From NCBI GenBank assembly GCA_027578815.1, contig JANBTH010000196.1, positions 1 to 27,621 of the forward strand: a stretch of DNA of 27,621 nucleotides, given 5' to 3'. The stretch is from Coemansia sp. RSA 1804. Its lineage: Eukaryota > Kickxellomycota > Kickxellomycetes > Kickxellales > Kickxellaceae. Under the pieces are notes generated by a model that saw nothing but the letters and a program-made list of their open reading frames with translations, was not told where the DNA came from and searched no databases. Every line of letters begins with the position of its first letter. The first letter of the stretch is position 1. This document shows positions 1 through 9,714 of the stretch, piece after piece. The position numbers and the translations under genes were made by a program.

Positions 1-52
1 AAGCAAGCAGCACACAGACCAGACGGCGGCAGCCCAGCGGGCCCCAGAGGCA

Positions 53-1798
53 ATGGCAGAAACATCATCACCTCCGCTTCTTCTGCCCGGAACAACAGGC
101 GCGTCCCGCCGGCCGATGCGCTCGCCGTCAGCGTCGCTGTTCGGGACGCTCGAGTTCAAGATGTACTACGCGGCGTATCTGATCGTGGTGCCCAACATGG
201 TGTACACGATGTACCGGGCGTCGTCGCCGGCGCGGGACGAGTACGCCGAGTACAAGCACGAGCTGTCCGATGGGTGGATGTTCGGGCGGATGGTTGATCT
301 CACCGACGGCCAGTGGCACACGTTTCGATCCAACCTGCCTGCATTCGCCGGCGCCATGGCCGCATACGTGGTGCTCAACGGCGTGGTCAAGGCAGCAATG
401 GCCGGATCCAAGCGAGCCGGCGCCGGGCGGAATCCCGCGGGCAGCATTCTGCCGGCGCTGGTGTTCCCGTGCCTGTTTGCCACGTGCTTCGTGGTAGCGC
501 TGTCGGGCACGTCGGCGGTGTTTATCTTGGCGCTAGCGCTGGGCAACTACGCGGCAGCAAAGGCGGTGGGCGGGAGGCGGTGGGCGCCAGCCGTTTTCTG
601 GACATACAACATGGCGATGCTGTTTGCCAACGAGCACTACCGCGGGTACGAGTTCGGGCGGATGGCAGCGGGGCTGGCGTGGCTGGACGAGTGGCGGGGG
701 ATTCTTCGCCGGTGGGACGTGACGTTCAACCTGACGATGCTGCGCATGGTGTCGTTCGCGATGGACTACCACTGGCGGGTGCTCCAGGAGCGGACGCTGG
801 GGCGCCAGCAGGTGGACGCGTTCTCGCTGAAGCCGCAGAGGCCGGAGAAGCAGCGCATCGAGCAGTCGTGCGTGGCGGCCGACTACTCGCTGGCCAACTA
901 CTGGGCGTACCTGACGTACCCGCCGCTGTATCTGACGGGGCCGATCATCACGTTCAACAACTTTGTGTCGCAGATGCGCGACCCGCCGCAGACGGTGTCG
1001 TGGCGCCTCATCGGCGCGTACGGCGCGCGGCTGGTGGCGGCGGTGCTGCTGATGGAGACGGTGCTGCACACGGTGCACTGCGTGGCGATCAGCAAGTGGG
1101 GCCAGTGGGACACATTCAGCGCGTACGAGATCAGCCTTATCGGGTACATGCGGCTGACGTTCATCTGGCTGAAGCTGCTGATCATCTGGCGGTTTGCGCG
1201 GTTCTGGGCGCTGGCCGACGGCGTGGAGACGGTGGAGAACATGCGCCGCTGCATGAGCAACAACTACTCGCTGCAGCAGTTCTGGCGCGACTGGCACTGC
1301 AGCTACAACCGCTGGCTCGTGCGGTACGTGTACATTCCGCTCGGCGGGCGCCGCACCAGCTCGTGGAACACGTTTGTGGTGTTCACGTTTGTTGCGCTGT
1401 GGCACGACCTGAGCCTGCGGCTGCTGCAGTGGGCGTGGCTGGTTGCGCTGCTGTTCCTGCCCGAGGCGCTGGCCACCTGGGTGTTTGCCCGCCCGCGCTG
1501 GACGCGCTCCCGCTGCTTCCGCTTCCTGTGCTCGGCCGGCGGGGCCGTCAACATCATCGCGATGATGGTGGCCAACCTGGTTGGCTTTGGCGACGACAGC
1601 GTGGCCGCCATGGTTGACAAGGTCTTCAGCCGCCAGGGCCTGGTCTTTCTGGCCGTCACCTGGGCGCTGCTCAATGTGCATCTGCAGATGATGTTTGAGC
1701 TGCGCGAGCACGAGTACCGGCGCGAGTACGCGGCGACCCACGGGAACAGCGCCGACGCTGCAACCGCGGCTGGGTCGCTGACCAAGCGCCAGCGATAG
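53..1798 (+). CDS. GUP1: GUP1-like MBOAT O-acyltransferase
   Basis: This encodes a 581-residue multi-pass membrane protein of the membrane-bound O-acyltransferase (MBOAT) family, closest in style to yeast Gup1. Gup1 acts in the endoplasmic reticulum, where it adds a very-long-chain fatty acid to the lipid of GPI anchors; it was first described through glycerol uptake. The sequence shows hydrophobic segments near residues 37-55, 95-112 and 130-168. It has a PLYLTGPIITFNNF segment around residue 292 and the MBOAT core FWRDWHCSYNRW at 410-421, followed by RYVYIPLGG. The candidate catalytic His is H451 in ALWHD. The length fits yeast Gup1 (about 560 residues). The chosen ATG has A at -2 but C at -3, and the frame is open to the window edge, so a slightly longer N-terminus cannot be excluded. 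It converges on the phosphatase gene with a gap of about 127 nt. Confidence 0.9.
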   Translation: MAETSSPPLLLPGTTGASRRPMRSPSASLFGTLEFKMYYAAYLIVVPNMVYTMYRASSPARDEYAEYKHELSDGWMFGRMVDLTDGQWHTFRSNLPAFAGAMAAYVVLNGVVKAAMAGSKRAGAGRNPAGSILPALVFPCLFATCFVVALSGTSAVFILALALGNYAAAKAVGGRRWAPAVFWTYNMAMLFANEHYRGYEFGRMAAGLAWLDEWRGILRRWDVTFNLTMLRMVSFAMDYHWRVLQERTLGRQQVDAFSLKPQRPEKQRIEQSCVAADYSLANYWAYLTYPPLYLTGPIITFNNFVSQMRDPPQTVSWRLIGAYGARLVAAVLLMETVLHTVHCVAISKWGQWDTFSAYEISLIGYMRLTFIWLKLLIIWRFARFWALADGVETVENMRRCMSNNYSLQQFWRDWHCSYNRWLVRYVYIPLGGRRTSSWNTFVVFTFVALWHDLSLRLLQWAWLVALLFLPEALATWVFARPRWTRSRCFRFLCSAGGAVNIIAMMVANLVGFGDDSVAAMVDKVFSRQGLVFLAVTWALLNVHLQMMFELREHEYRREYAATHGNSADAATAAGSLTKRQR

Positions 1799-1863
1799 GG
1801 CCGGGCGCTAACAGCCGGCTACTCACTTTCAACCACTCCGCCGTGCGTGAAAGGGGGCTAAGT

Positions 1864-1908
1864 AATAAAATGCCAAAGTACATGAGCTGCAAGATAAAGA
1901 GAAATAAA
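1864..1908 (+). terminator. Polyadenylation signals of the GUP1-like gene
   Basis: Two AATAAA hexamers lie at 1864-1869 and 1903-1908, about 65 and 105 nt after the GUP1-like stop codon, in the short convergent gap. They are good candidates for the + strand poly(A) signal. No matching hexamer is seen for the opposing gene inside this gap, so its transcript may end within the GUP1-like 3' region. Confidence 0.5.
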
Positions 1909-1925
1909 AGGGGTTATGTAAAGGG

Positions 1926-4351
1926 TCACAGCGGGATGAAGGTGGGGACCCGACGGCCGCGCATCTGGAACCGCTTCTTCGCCTCCAGCACCTTCTCGTT
2001 GGTCCTGAAGAAGGCCTCGACTTTGGGCCGCACATCGTCCTCGCCGACCAGCGTCACCAGAAAGTCCATCAGATGGGCCAGCTCGCGGTCGTTCTTGTCC
2101 TCGTACCAGCTCTCGATGGGGATGCCGTTGGACTGGTGGTAGGCGAAGGCCTGGGGACAGTTGTCAACCAGCACCATCTTGCGCACATCGCGGCCGAGGA
2201 TGCCCAGATCCTTGATGTAGTTGGTCTTGATGTAGACGCACGAGTCGCGGAACAGGCGGTGGCGGATGAAGCGGCGGTCCGGGTCGATCAGATTCAACAG
2301 GCGGTCGGCGTACACCTGCTGCGACGCCGTGAACACGACGACCTCGAACAGCTCGCTCGCGCGCGCCAGGAACTCGCGGTACCCGGGCCGCAGGCGGCAG
2401 TACACGCTGTAGTTGATGCCGTTGTACTCGACGGGGAACACGAGGTCGGCGTTCTCCACCTTGTTCAGCGCACAGTGCACCAGCGTTTCGTCCAGATCCA
2501 GCACAAGCGTGATCGGCGGGCTGGAGCGCGTCTTGCGCGGGAGCGCGTAGGGCCGCAGGGTGTGTTCGCGTGGAATCGGCGGCAGCTCGGCCATGAACAG
2601 ATACGGGTTGAACTCGTCGTCCTCGTCGTACGCGAAGTACGCCTCCGTGTCGAACTCCGTGTCCGCCACCGACGAGCTCTGCGACAGCGACAGCGAGAGG
2701 TCCGAGTCGCCGCTCCCCAGCCCGGCCCCCGCCGGCCCCAGCACCGCGATCCCGCCGGGCTCCGCCGAGTCCAGCCCAACCAGCACATCGTGCTCGCCGT
2801 ACACCGGGATGTTCTCCTTGCTCGGCGTCTCCGGATACGTGCCCGTCAGCGGCGACGCGCTGCAGCTGTCGCTCAGCTGGTAGTCGCCGGCGTCCGCCAG
2901 ATACAGCTGCATCCCGCTGCTGCTCCTGCTGCTGCCGCCCCGGCTGCCATTGCTGCTGCCGCTGCTTGCGGCCTCCTCCTGGTGGGGCTCGCCGCCGTGG
3001 GACGCCGCAAGCCCCGCTGAGCCGGCTGCCCCGAGCGTGGTGGGGTTCATCGGCGGCGCCGTCAGCGAGTTGGCCTCGGGCGAATCAACAGGCGCGCCCG
3101 CCGGATCCACCTCGGACGTCTCGGAAGGCGGCGACCCCGGGCACACGTTCTCCTTGCTGGTCGACCGCGCCAGCGCGCGCAACGCGCCTTCCTCCTCCTC
3201 CTCCATGGACGAGCGCGAGTCGTGTCTCTGGAGCCCCAGCGGATCCTGCGCTATCCCCGACACCCGCCGGAGCAGATCAAACACCGGCAACAGGATCGCC
3301 TTCAGCGGCGACGACTGCGCCCCGCCCTGGCTGCCAGCCACCGACAGCCCCTTTGTCCTGCCCTTGGCGCCGCTGCTCCCGTCCGCCGACTGCCTGCCTG
3401 GCTCCGAAACCCTCGGCAGCTCCGACAGCGGAGCCGCCGGCGGCAGCCTCTGCATCCCACTCGCGGGGCCCGCGACACGCATGCGCTTCAATGGCGGAGG
3501 CGGAGGAGTGCGGGCCGTCCCAGACGCCTGGCCCTCCTCGCTCTCCTCCCCCTCGTCGTTGCTGCTTTCCGCCCCTCGTCGCCTGCACGGCTGCTGCTGC
3601 CCATTCGCAGGCGCCGCGCGGCCCCGATCCAGCACGCCCCTGATCTTTGTCAGCGCCCTGCGCGGCTCGCGCTTCGGCGACGACATGATGAAATTCGCTG
3701 CTGCCGATGCTGGCGTCGTCGTGGGCGTGGTCTCCTCGGACGATATGCTGGCTTCGCTCAGCTCCCGCGCCAGCGTGGTCGTTTCGCTGGGCCGCAGCAC
3801 CGCTACATGTCGCGGGCCCTTCTTTGGCACCAGCGCGACCGGTTGCTTTGCCGATGTCGTGACGCTGGCTTTGCTGCGTGTGCGTTTGAGCGAGGGCGGT
3901 GGCAATGCCTTGCTCCGTCTTTTCTTGCCATCCAGCTTCGCCCCCGGCCCTCCCGCTGCTGGTGCTGCTGACGCATTATTGCCGCTGCTGCTATTCGGTG
4001 CGCTGGGGTTGGCCCCATTACTAATCGCTGCGTCAGTCTTTGCTGATGACCTTGGTCTAATTGGGTCACCTGGTGGCGATAGCTGTTGTGGTTGTGGTTG
4101 TGTGCCTCCTGCTCTTTTCGCTGGCGCCGCAACGCCCGCCGCATGCTTTCTCCGCTTAGTCTGCGTGCTCCCGTCTCCAGAACCGCCTGTTGCTTTTGCT
4201 CTGCTGGATCGCGTAATGGCCGTCTTTTTTTGCTGTTGCTGCTGTGGTGGAGGTGATGCGTGGTGGACGGCTGTTGTCTTTCTCTGCGATGCTGATGCGT
4301 TCTTTGCTGCTTCCTTGGAACCCCTGGTCGTCGCCTTCTGTTTGGAACTCG

Positions 4352-4387
<36 letters not shown>

Positions 4388-4451
4388 TGTCGGCTACGGC
4401 TGTTTGGCCGCTCTTTGCGCCGTTACGCAAGCGGGTGGTGATTTTGGACAT
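1926..4451 (-). CDS. CTDSPL2-like DxDxT (SCP/NIF) protein phosphatase
   Basis: An 841-residue protein whose last 230 residues form a HAD-type CTD-phosphatase/NLI-interacting-factor domain. The catalytic DLDET motif is at 652-656, with D652 the nucleophile and D654 the acid/base, and VDNCPQAFAY follows further on. The wording around NYIKDLGILGRD and SNGIPIESWYEDKND resembles animal CTDSPL2 more than Nem1 or Fcp1, so a Ser/Thr phosphatase role is likely. The substrate is unknown. Residues 1-620 are low-complexity and basic/Ser/Pro-rich, with an Ala run near residues 22-30. They contain two KEN tripeptides at 433-435 and 545-547. The start chosen is the first ATG of the frame (A at -3); the frame runs further upstream but without an ATG. 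The gene is GC-rich and has no visible intron. Confidence 0.88.
4360..4387. repeat. GCT/AGC trinucleotide tract inside the phosphatase gene
   Basis: About nine GCT units in a row, preceded by three GTT units. On the coding (minus) strand this gives a poly-alanine run followed by Thr residues close to the N-terminus of the phosphatase. Such tracts change length easily and may vary between strains. Confidence 0.85.
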
Positions 4452-4603
4452 CCTTGCTACGAAGCTTTCTGGTCCCCCCTGCTCTTTGCTCTTGTCCTGT
4501 ACAATGCCAAGTATTAAATAATATGATATGAAATGATATGAAATGAAATGAGAAACAGACAAGGAGGTCAGAAGAAAAAGAAAACAAAAACCTCTTCCCC
4601 CGC

Positions 4604-4622
4604 CTCACTCACTCACTCACTC
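4604..4622. repeat. CTCA microsatellite
   Basis: A tetranucleotide CTCA repeat of nearly five units lies about 155 nt upstream of the phosphatase ATG, on the side of its presumed promoter or 5' leader. Confidence 0.85.
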
Positions 4623-5001
4623 TGGGAAACTGCTCGGAGTCTGAGCGCACAGCACTGAACAAGAAGCTAGTGGAAGGAAGAAAGAAAGAAATAGCCTCAC
4701 TCTCCCGCCCTATTTCTCAAGTTGTGTGGAGAAAAAAAAAACAAACAAAACAATTAATGGAGGGTGCTTGTGGTTTTCCGAGACTATGGACCCTCCTGCG
4801 CCCGCTTCCTTTCTTTTAGCCGTCTGTTCTGCTTGTTGGCGGTGGTGGGTTGGCTATGAGCGACAAATGCAAAGGAAGAATAATAACGAGTGGGAGAGAA
4901 AAACGACCGTTATCCCTTTTTTGGCTTTTTGAAATTAGAAATATAAATGTAAGAAAAACTAGAGAGTAGAAAAAAATAAATAGGAAGAGAAAAAAGAGTA
5001 C

Positions 5002-5040
5002 TAAAAATAAAAATAAAATAAAATAAAATAAAATAAAAAA
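5002..5040. repeat. TAAAA pentanucleotide microsatellite
   Basis: A run of TAAAA/TAAAAA units in the AT-rich spacer between the phosphatase and MATE genes. It looks like ordinary slippage-prone simple sequence; no gene overlaps it. Confidence 0.85.
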
Positions 5041-5748
5041 GAAAGGCACATGTGGAAGGAAAACACCCAAAAGTGACTGGAACTAAAATCCCTTTTTTTC
5101 CTTTACCATCCTTTTCTCCCTTTTCTCTTGGTGATAATAGCGGTGGTGGTGGGATACCCAGTAGCTGCTACTTTTGTCTTCTTTCTACTGGACGGCTCTT
5201 ACTATTTTTCGTTATGAGGAGAGTGAGCGCTTTTCATTTACTTTCTTTCTCTCTTTTTCAAAGGGCTGCTGGGGGTTTTCACTAGCTCCCTGGATGCTTT
5301 TAATTCCAATTACACAGCAGTTGCGTACGTGCCTTCCTCTCTGCTAGGATGACGGATGCATTAACCTGGCACCCTTTTATCTTTACCCTTCGGTGTTCCT
5401 TCAAGCTTCCTTGTATGACGTAGAGGGGTCTTGGATAAAGCAAGGCGAGGAAAATCACCCTAAAAAGAAAATAAAAACCTCCTTTAACGTAAATAAAGAA
5501 ACAAAAGTCTGAGCACCATTAATAATCACCGCAATTCTGTTTATTCAAAAAGCCTTTTTTTTGCTCCATAATCCAGTTTTGCAGCATCTTGGGAGTCGGC
5601 TGGTTTTCATTCGCTGCTCCTCCATTTACGCATCTAATTAAACCTGCTTCTTTTTTGCTTGATTGTCTGAACAGGAACTGAACTCAAAGACTGAGTTGAA
5701 AAACAAAAAAAAAAAAAATCGAGTTTGGTACTATAAGTCGCGCACAAG

Positions 5749-5829
5749 CCAATCAGAGGCTCACACGGTGCTAGCCAATGGCGGCCGCTGTTTCCAAAAG
5801 CATGTGAGCAAGCAGATCTGGAAGCCAAT
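5749..5829 (+). promoter_or_regulatory. Cluster of three CCAAT boxes, likely MATE promoter
   Basis: CCAAT pentamers occur at 5749-5753 (extended to CCAATCA), 5775-5779 (CCAATGG, next to a GCGGCCGC block) and 5825-5829, all on the + strand within 81 nt. CCAATCA is the classic binding site of the HAP/NF-Y complex. The cluster points toward the MATE gene, whose ATG is about 525 nt downstream. That distance fits if a leader intron is present. Confidence 0.4.
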
Positions 5830-5918
5830 ATGTTTTTGCTAAAGAGTTGGCGTCAAAATGAAACACCATCAGCATGAAATGATACCACAGATTCGCGCTG
5901 GTTCAGTTCATTTGCACT

Positions 5919-6343
5919 GTGAGTAACAAGCGGAACCTCTTTGGCAAACAAACAGCCAGCTCGTGTAAGGATACCTGTGGCACGCTTGCTCTTTTAGACT
6001 CGTATACACCATCTACAAAGCATTTGATTATCCTTTGGCTTTCTCTTTGCATATCGGTGGGCTTTTTCACTTCCTATAGTGCAGTTCACATGTTCTATAT
6101 AGCCTTATATAATAAATCGAGAGAAAAGTCATCAGCTGTCTCCATCTACAATGGCAACCACACAATGAAACGGAGTAATATATTTTTAAATCTTGTTTGG
6201 ACTGCAGACATATCAGTATATATTTCAATGAATAGCTGACAAACGGGGTTTACTTATGACGAAATGAAAAGAGTGGGGTGGTCCAGTCTGTTTGTCTAAC
6301 ATTTTATTTCCAACATTTTATCTGCACTTACTATATTGATAAG
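5919..6343 (+). other. Possible 5'-leader intron of the MATE gene
   Basis: A strong 5' splice-site hexamer GTGAGT sits at 5919-5924. A branch-point-like CTAAC is at 6296-6300 and an AG follows at 6342-6343, just before the MATE ATG at 6354. If spliced, the region would lie in the 5' untranslated leader, since no reading-frame join to the transporter is apparent. A 22-codon upstream ORF starts at 5858 and would be interrupted by this splice. This rests on motif positions only. Confidence 0.25.
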
Positions 6344-6353
6344 TATATCCAAG

Positions 6354-7886
6354 ATGGCTGAAAATAACAATGGTCGGCAAAGACCTGTTTATGAAGCAAG
6401 TGAAAGACCTGAAACCACCGAGACAACTCCTCTTCTGCAAACCTCTTTATCTGAGCTAGATATTACAATATTGGCGCAAGATACCACTAAGCCCTACATC
6501 TTTGCTGCAATAAACGAGTTCAAGAGTATGATATTATCATCATCAAGGATAATTTTTACCACTGTGCTCCAAGGCTCATTTATCTTTACCAATATTGTGT
6601 CAGTGGGCCATCTAGGAGCTGAAAAACTGGCTGCAATGGCTCTTGCAATGACTTTCCAGGGAATTATTGTTCTTTCTCCAATATATGGACTTTTGTCGGC
6701 CATGGATACATTCTGCAGCACCGCATACACTGCTTCGCGGGACAAGACACTAGTTGGGTTCCATTACCAGCGTGGTATAATTGCCGTCCTAAGTCATTTT
6801 ATACTTCTCCTTCCAATCCTCTGGAATGCAGAAAGCCTCTTTTTGCTATTAAGACAGGAGCCAGAAATTGCACGTCTTGCAGGACTATATCTTAAAATAA
6901 ACATCCTGGGATTGATACCACTTGCTCTGTTGGAAACAACAAAGCGTTTTTTGCTGGCCCAAGGAATAACACATGTCACAACAATAATTGTTGTTGTCAT
7001 TGCACCCATTCAGTGGATAAGTAACATTGCATTAGTGCGCTCTGAAAGGTTTGGTATAGGGTTTATTGGTGCACCAATTGTTAACATCATTTCCAACTGG
7101 CTCATGTTTATTGGAATTATACTTTACACTCGTTATAGTCGTGCTGCTGAGGCCTGGGGTGGTTGGAAAAGGGGTGCATTCCACAACATGTGGGCTTACT
7201 ACAGTTTTGCTGCTCCCTCAATTATCACCATGTGTGCGAGCTGGACTTGCTTTGAGCTTCTCACTCTTGGCTCATCATGCTTTGGTGCCAACCAAATTGC
7301 TGGAAACGCAATCATGATCAATACTGTGGAAGTCATATTCCAATTCAGCAATGGCCTTGGATTCAGCATCTGTCCTCGGATTGGAAATCTAGTAGGTGCA
7401 GCAAAACCTCGGCAGACCCGTATTGCAGCGGATGTTGCTGTATTGGCTTCAACTTTTCTTGGACTCATGGGTGTTCTATTTCTGGGTCTTTGTGGCAACT
7501 TGTGGATATCAGTGTATACAAGAGACCCGTCTGTTGCTTATGAAGCAGCAAAACTGGTGGCTATTGTTTGCCTGTTTAGTATGTGTAATAGCCTTAACAC
7601 CATACTAAGTGCAATATTGCGTGGGCTTGGACGTCAAAAATACAGTGCAAACACCCTATTATCTGGATTCTACATATGTGGAGTACCTATTGGAGCATAC
7701 CTGGCTTATGTGAGACAAATGGAAACTGCTGGACTTTGGTGGGGGTTGTTTGCCGGCAGCATCGTTGCTTCTACACTTCACATAGTTTACATATATCTAA
7801 TTGTTGACTGGAAAGATGAGGTACGTCTCTGTATCCTACGACTAAAAGCCAACAGCAGTACCCACACGAGTGAATCTGAAACATAA
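6354..7886 (+). CDS. MATE family cation/drug:H+ antiporter
   Basis: A 510-residue multidrug and toxic compound extrusion transporter of the eukaryotic type, predicted to have about 12 transmembrane helices. Such proteins export organic cations or metabolites in exchange for protons, at the plasma membrane or vacuole. Family marks seen are SVGHLGAEKLAAMALA (first repeat), SAMDTFCSTAYTAS, QRGIIAVLSH and, in the second repeat, RIGNLVGAAKPRQTR. The second-repeat site that in human MATE1 reads CIEWWAYE here reads CASWTCFE: the second Glu is kept (E301), the first is Ser (S296). The N-terminal tail has an acidic dileucine motif, ETTPLL at 23-28. The frame continues six codons upstream without ATG, so the first ATG is taken. 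No internal intron is seen. Confidence 0.92.
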   Translation: MAENNNGRQRPVYEASERPETTETTPLLQTSLSELDITILAQDTTKPYIFAAINEFKSMILSSSRIIFTTVLQGSFIFTNIVSVGHLGAEKLAAMALAMTFQGIIVLSPIYGLLSAMDTFCSTAYTASRDKTLVGFHYQRGIIAVLSHFILLLPILWNAESLFLLLRQEPEIARLAGLYLKINILGLIPLALLETTKRFLLAQGITHVTTIIVVVIAPIQWISNIALVRSERFGIGFIGAPIVNIISNWLMFIGIILYTRYSRAAEAWGGWKRGAFHNMWAYYSFAAPSIITMCASWTCFELLTLGSSCFGANQIAGNAIMINTVEVIFQFSNGLGFSICPRIGNLVGAAKPRQTRIAADVAVLASTFLGLMGVLFLGLCGNLWISVYTRDPSVAYEAAKLVAIVCLFSMCNSLNTILSAILRGLGRQKYSANTLLSGFYICGVPIGAYLAYVRQMETAGLWWGLFAGSIVASTLHIVYIYLIVDWKDEVRLCILRLKANSSTHTSESET

Positions 7887-8277
7887 TAGGCACTTTCTTT
7901 TAGCATATACCAAGTAGACAATTCTATTTTTAGTTGCTTTTTGTTATGTTTGCAAACAATCAATATTATTCACCTATCTGCCTGAATTTGCTAATTTCTA
8001 TTGTTTTTTGGTTTATTTTGTTTTTAAACAACATAATTTATAATTTAGAGTTGTGCGTAAGTTTAATTTTCACTTTTATTTTCTATTTTGCATGTTTTAT
8101 TAGTTATTTTCTATTACTAACACTTTTAAAATTAATTTATTTATCTTGAAATGCAACTTTTTCCATGAGCTGGTTTTAATAGCCAATAGTCGGAGGCTGA
8201 TTTTGGTGCACAATGGCCCAATTGGCAACAACTTTACACAATCTTTAAAACAAAGAACCCAATTAAACCATTTAGGC
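7887..8277. other. AT-rich 3' flank of the MATE gene
   Basis: Very AT-rich sequence after the transporter stop, before the 3' end of repeat copy A. No convincing ORF, poly(A) hexamer or RNA gene is seen. Confidence 0.5.
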
Positions 8278-8541
8278 TTATTTTTCTTCCTCCTTTATAC
8301 GTTTCCTTTCTTCCCTTTCTTGCCTTCTTTTTTCCTTTTCTTTTTTTTCTCGTTTTTTGGCATCCTCTCTTCTTTTTAATCTTGCATTTCTTTTGTCAAT
8401 ATCATCTTGTATTTCTTCTGGGGTTCTATCCTTTAACCTTTTATATACTGACCTTCCACTACCATGTTTGCTTTAATTTGTTTCACCAGTAAATAAAATA
8501 CTTTGGTCTTTACCGTGGCCTGACAAAGTGGTATTTCCCAT
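8278..8541 (-). pseudogene. Copy A of a small Lys/Glu/Arg-rich gene family, stop-interrupted
   Basis: Read on the minus strand from the ATG at 8541, this 88-codon frame starts MGNTT and lines up with intact copy B (9715-10023) along most of its length. Matching blocks include the GRSVYKRLKDRT segment against RRSAYQRKKDRT, and the Lys/Glu/Arg-rich tail. One in-frame TAA at codon 23 falls exactly where copy B has CAA (Gln), and no downstream ATG could rescue the frame. The rest stays open to a TAA at 8278-8280. A single nonsense change in an otherwise open frame suggests recent loss. The TATA-like element kept in B and C is also altered here. Function of the family is unknown. Confidence 0.65.
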
Positions 8542-9345
8542 GATTAAGTAAAAAGCTGTAGTTTAGTATTAAACCGTAGACTTTGTGTATATGCCGATAT
8601 ATGTATATGTAGTAAAACGTTTAAAGAAAAAAAAGAAAAAAAACCAGTTGGCTAGAACGAGAATACGGTTGTATATTTTATACTTTTATGTTCAATTGCT
8701 GAAAAATTAATTTATGAGAAATTAATTAAAATGTAGTTGTAAAATGACTTTCAACGCTTTTAATCTGGATATTTGATTATGCGTATTGAATATACTGCAT
8801 TTTACAAGCTAGATTGTATTTTTATATTTATAATTAATTAATTATGTGCAGCTGACACTACCAAAACATTAAGTGCATTTTCTTTTTTGCCCAAATTTAT
8901 ATACTTGCGTATTGCGTGCCGGAGAGGGGTTTTATGATAATAAAAAGTACACAACCAGAAACATGCCGAAAACCACTTATTGAGAGAGCTCTATATGTCA
9001 CAGTGGCTAGCTTAAACGCTCTATAATCCATAGACTTATTTGCAGTTGCATTTTGTGAATTATTTTCTATAATCTTGGGCGTTGTTCGACAAACAGGGCA
9101 AAGCACAACAGACAGCTGTTGGTTATCGAGGCCTTACATAAAAACATTTTAAAAACCCCATGACTGCTAGTGGTATCTAGACACATGTGAGAAACGCAAA
9201 ATGCTTTTGTGTTCATGTAGTTGACAGTATATCTAGATTCAGGGATATAAGCTTATATCTGCGCACAACGTTTAAGAATTTTACCCTAGTCCAGCTTAAT
9301 ATCAGCCAAATAAATTTAGGGTTATTAAACTGCTCTGTCTGTTAT
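8278..9345. repeat. Tandem duplication, unit 1
   Basis: Diverged direct repeat of 9715-10738. Paired anchors by eye are: the gene start (8541 with 10023); CCAGTTGGCTAGA (8645 region with 10115 region); AGAAACATG followed by a CCAC-TATTGA block (about 8957 with 10435); and TTTAGGGTT followed by CTGTCTGT (9314 with 10703). The offset falls from about 1,482 to 1,389 nt along the unit, so indels have accumulated. Outer limits are approximate. Confidence 0.6.
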
Positions 9346-9714
9346 CACCACTTTTGTTGAGTATTTTTTGAAAACGTTTGCATTTTTATTATTAGATTAG
9401 TAAGAACTTGTCTTATTCCTTGCTTAATTTACTGTAAAATCTATTTTTTTTATATTCTCGTTAATCTAAGGTATTGTAAACCAAATAAAAAACTGTATGA
9501 ATAACTTTACTAGTCAACATCAAAAATGCAAACATATTTAAAAAGTCAAATATGAGACCTGTTAACAGCTCACACGTATTCTCTTTTGTTGTGTAATAAA
9601 TTCATACATGTTTAGCCATAAATTCTTGTTTACAAAATAATTGTACAGTTTTCAACAAGCAAGAAAATATAAACTGCAAAATTAACTGTAGTTATTAGCC
9701 ATTAATTAAGGACT
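8542..9714. other. Non-coding spacer between copies A and B
   Basis: AT-rich DNA. The first 800 nt belong to the tandem duplication described for unit 1. The remainder (about 9346-9714) has no recognisable gene, and open frames are short. The last 50 nt, beside the 3' end of copy B, match the DNA beside the 3' end of copy C around 13095-13130. Confidence 0.5.

Larger units (their letters stand above)
4452..6353. other. AT-rich divergent intergenic region
   Basis: About 1.9 kb separates the divergent phosphatase and MATE genes. It holds simple repeats (4604-4622 and 5002-5040), long A/T runs, a CCAAT-box cluster (5749-5829) and signals for a possible leader intron of the MATE gene (5919-6343). 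Open frames here begin at GTG or TTG rather than ATG and show no recognisable protein signal, so no coding gene is called. Confidence 0.6.

Noticed and set aside
533..1741. Long open frames on the minus strand and in another + frame across the GUP1-like gene
   Set aside because: They are by-products of GC-rich codon use; their translations are Arg/Ala/His/Gln-rich with no family signal, while the GUP1-like frame has clear MBOAT motifs.
2950..4521. 523-codon + strand frame opposite the phosphatase N-terminus
   Set aside because: It mirrors low-complexity coding on the other strand (Ser, Ala, Pro, Leu and Cys runs) and has no recognisable domain, so it is treated as a shadow.
4452..4562. N-terminal extension of the phosphatase to 4562
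   Set aside because: The extension would begin at TTG; the first ATG of the frame is at 4451 with A at -3.
5919..6239. 106-codon open frame before the MATE gene
   Set aside because: It begins at GTG, which is the GTGAGT splice-like site, lacks an early ATG and shows no family; it lies in the presumed leader region.
6336..6353. Six extra N-terminal codons of the MATE transporter
   Set aside because: They start at TTG; the first ATG at 6354 is preferred for a nuclear fungal gene.
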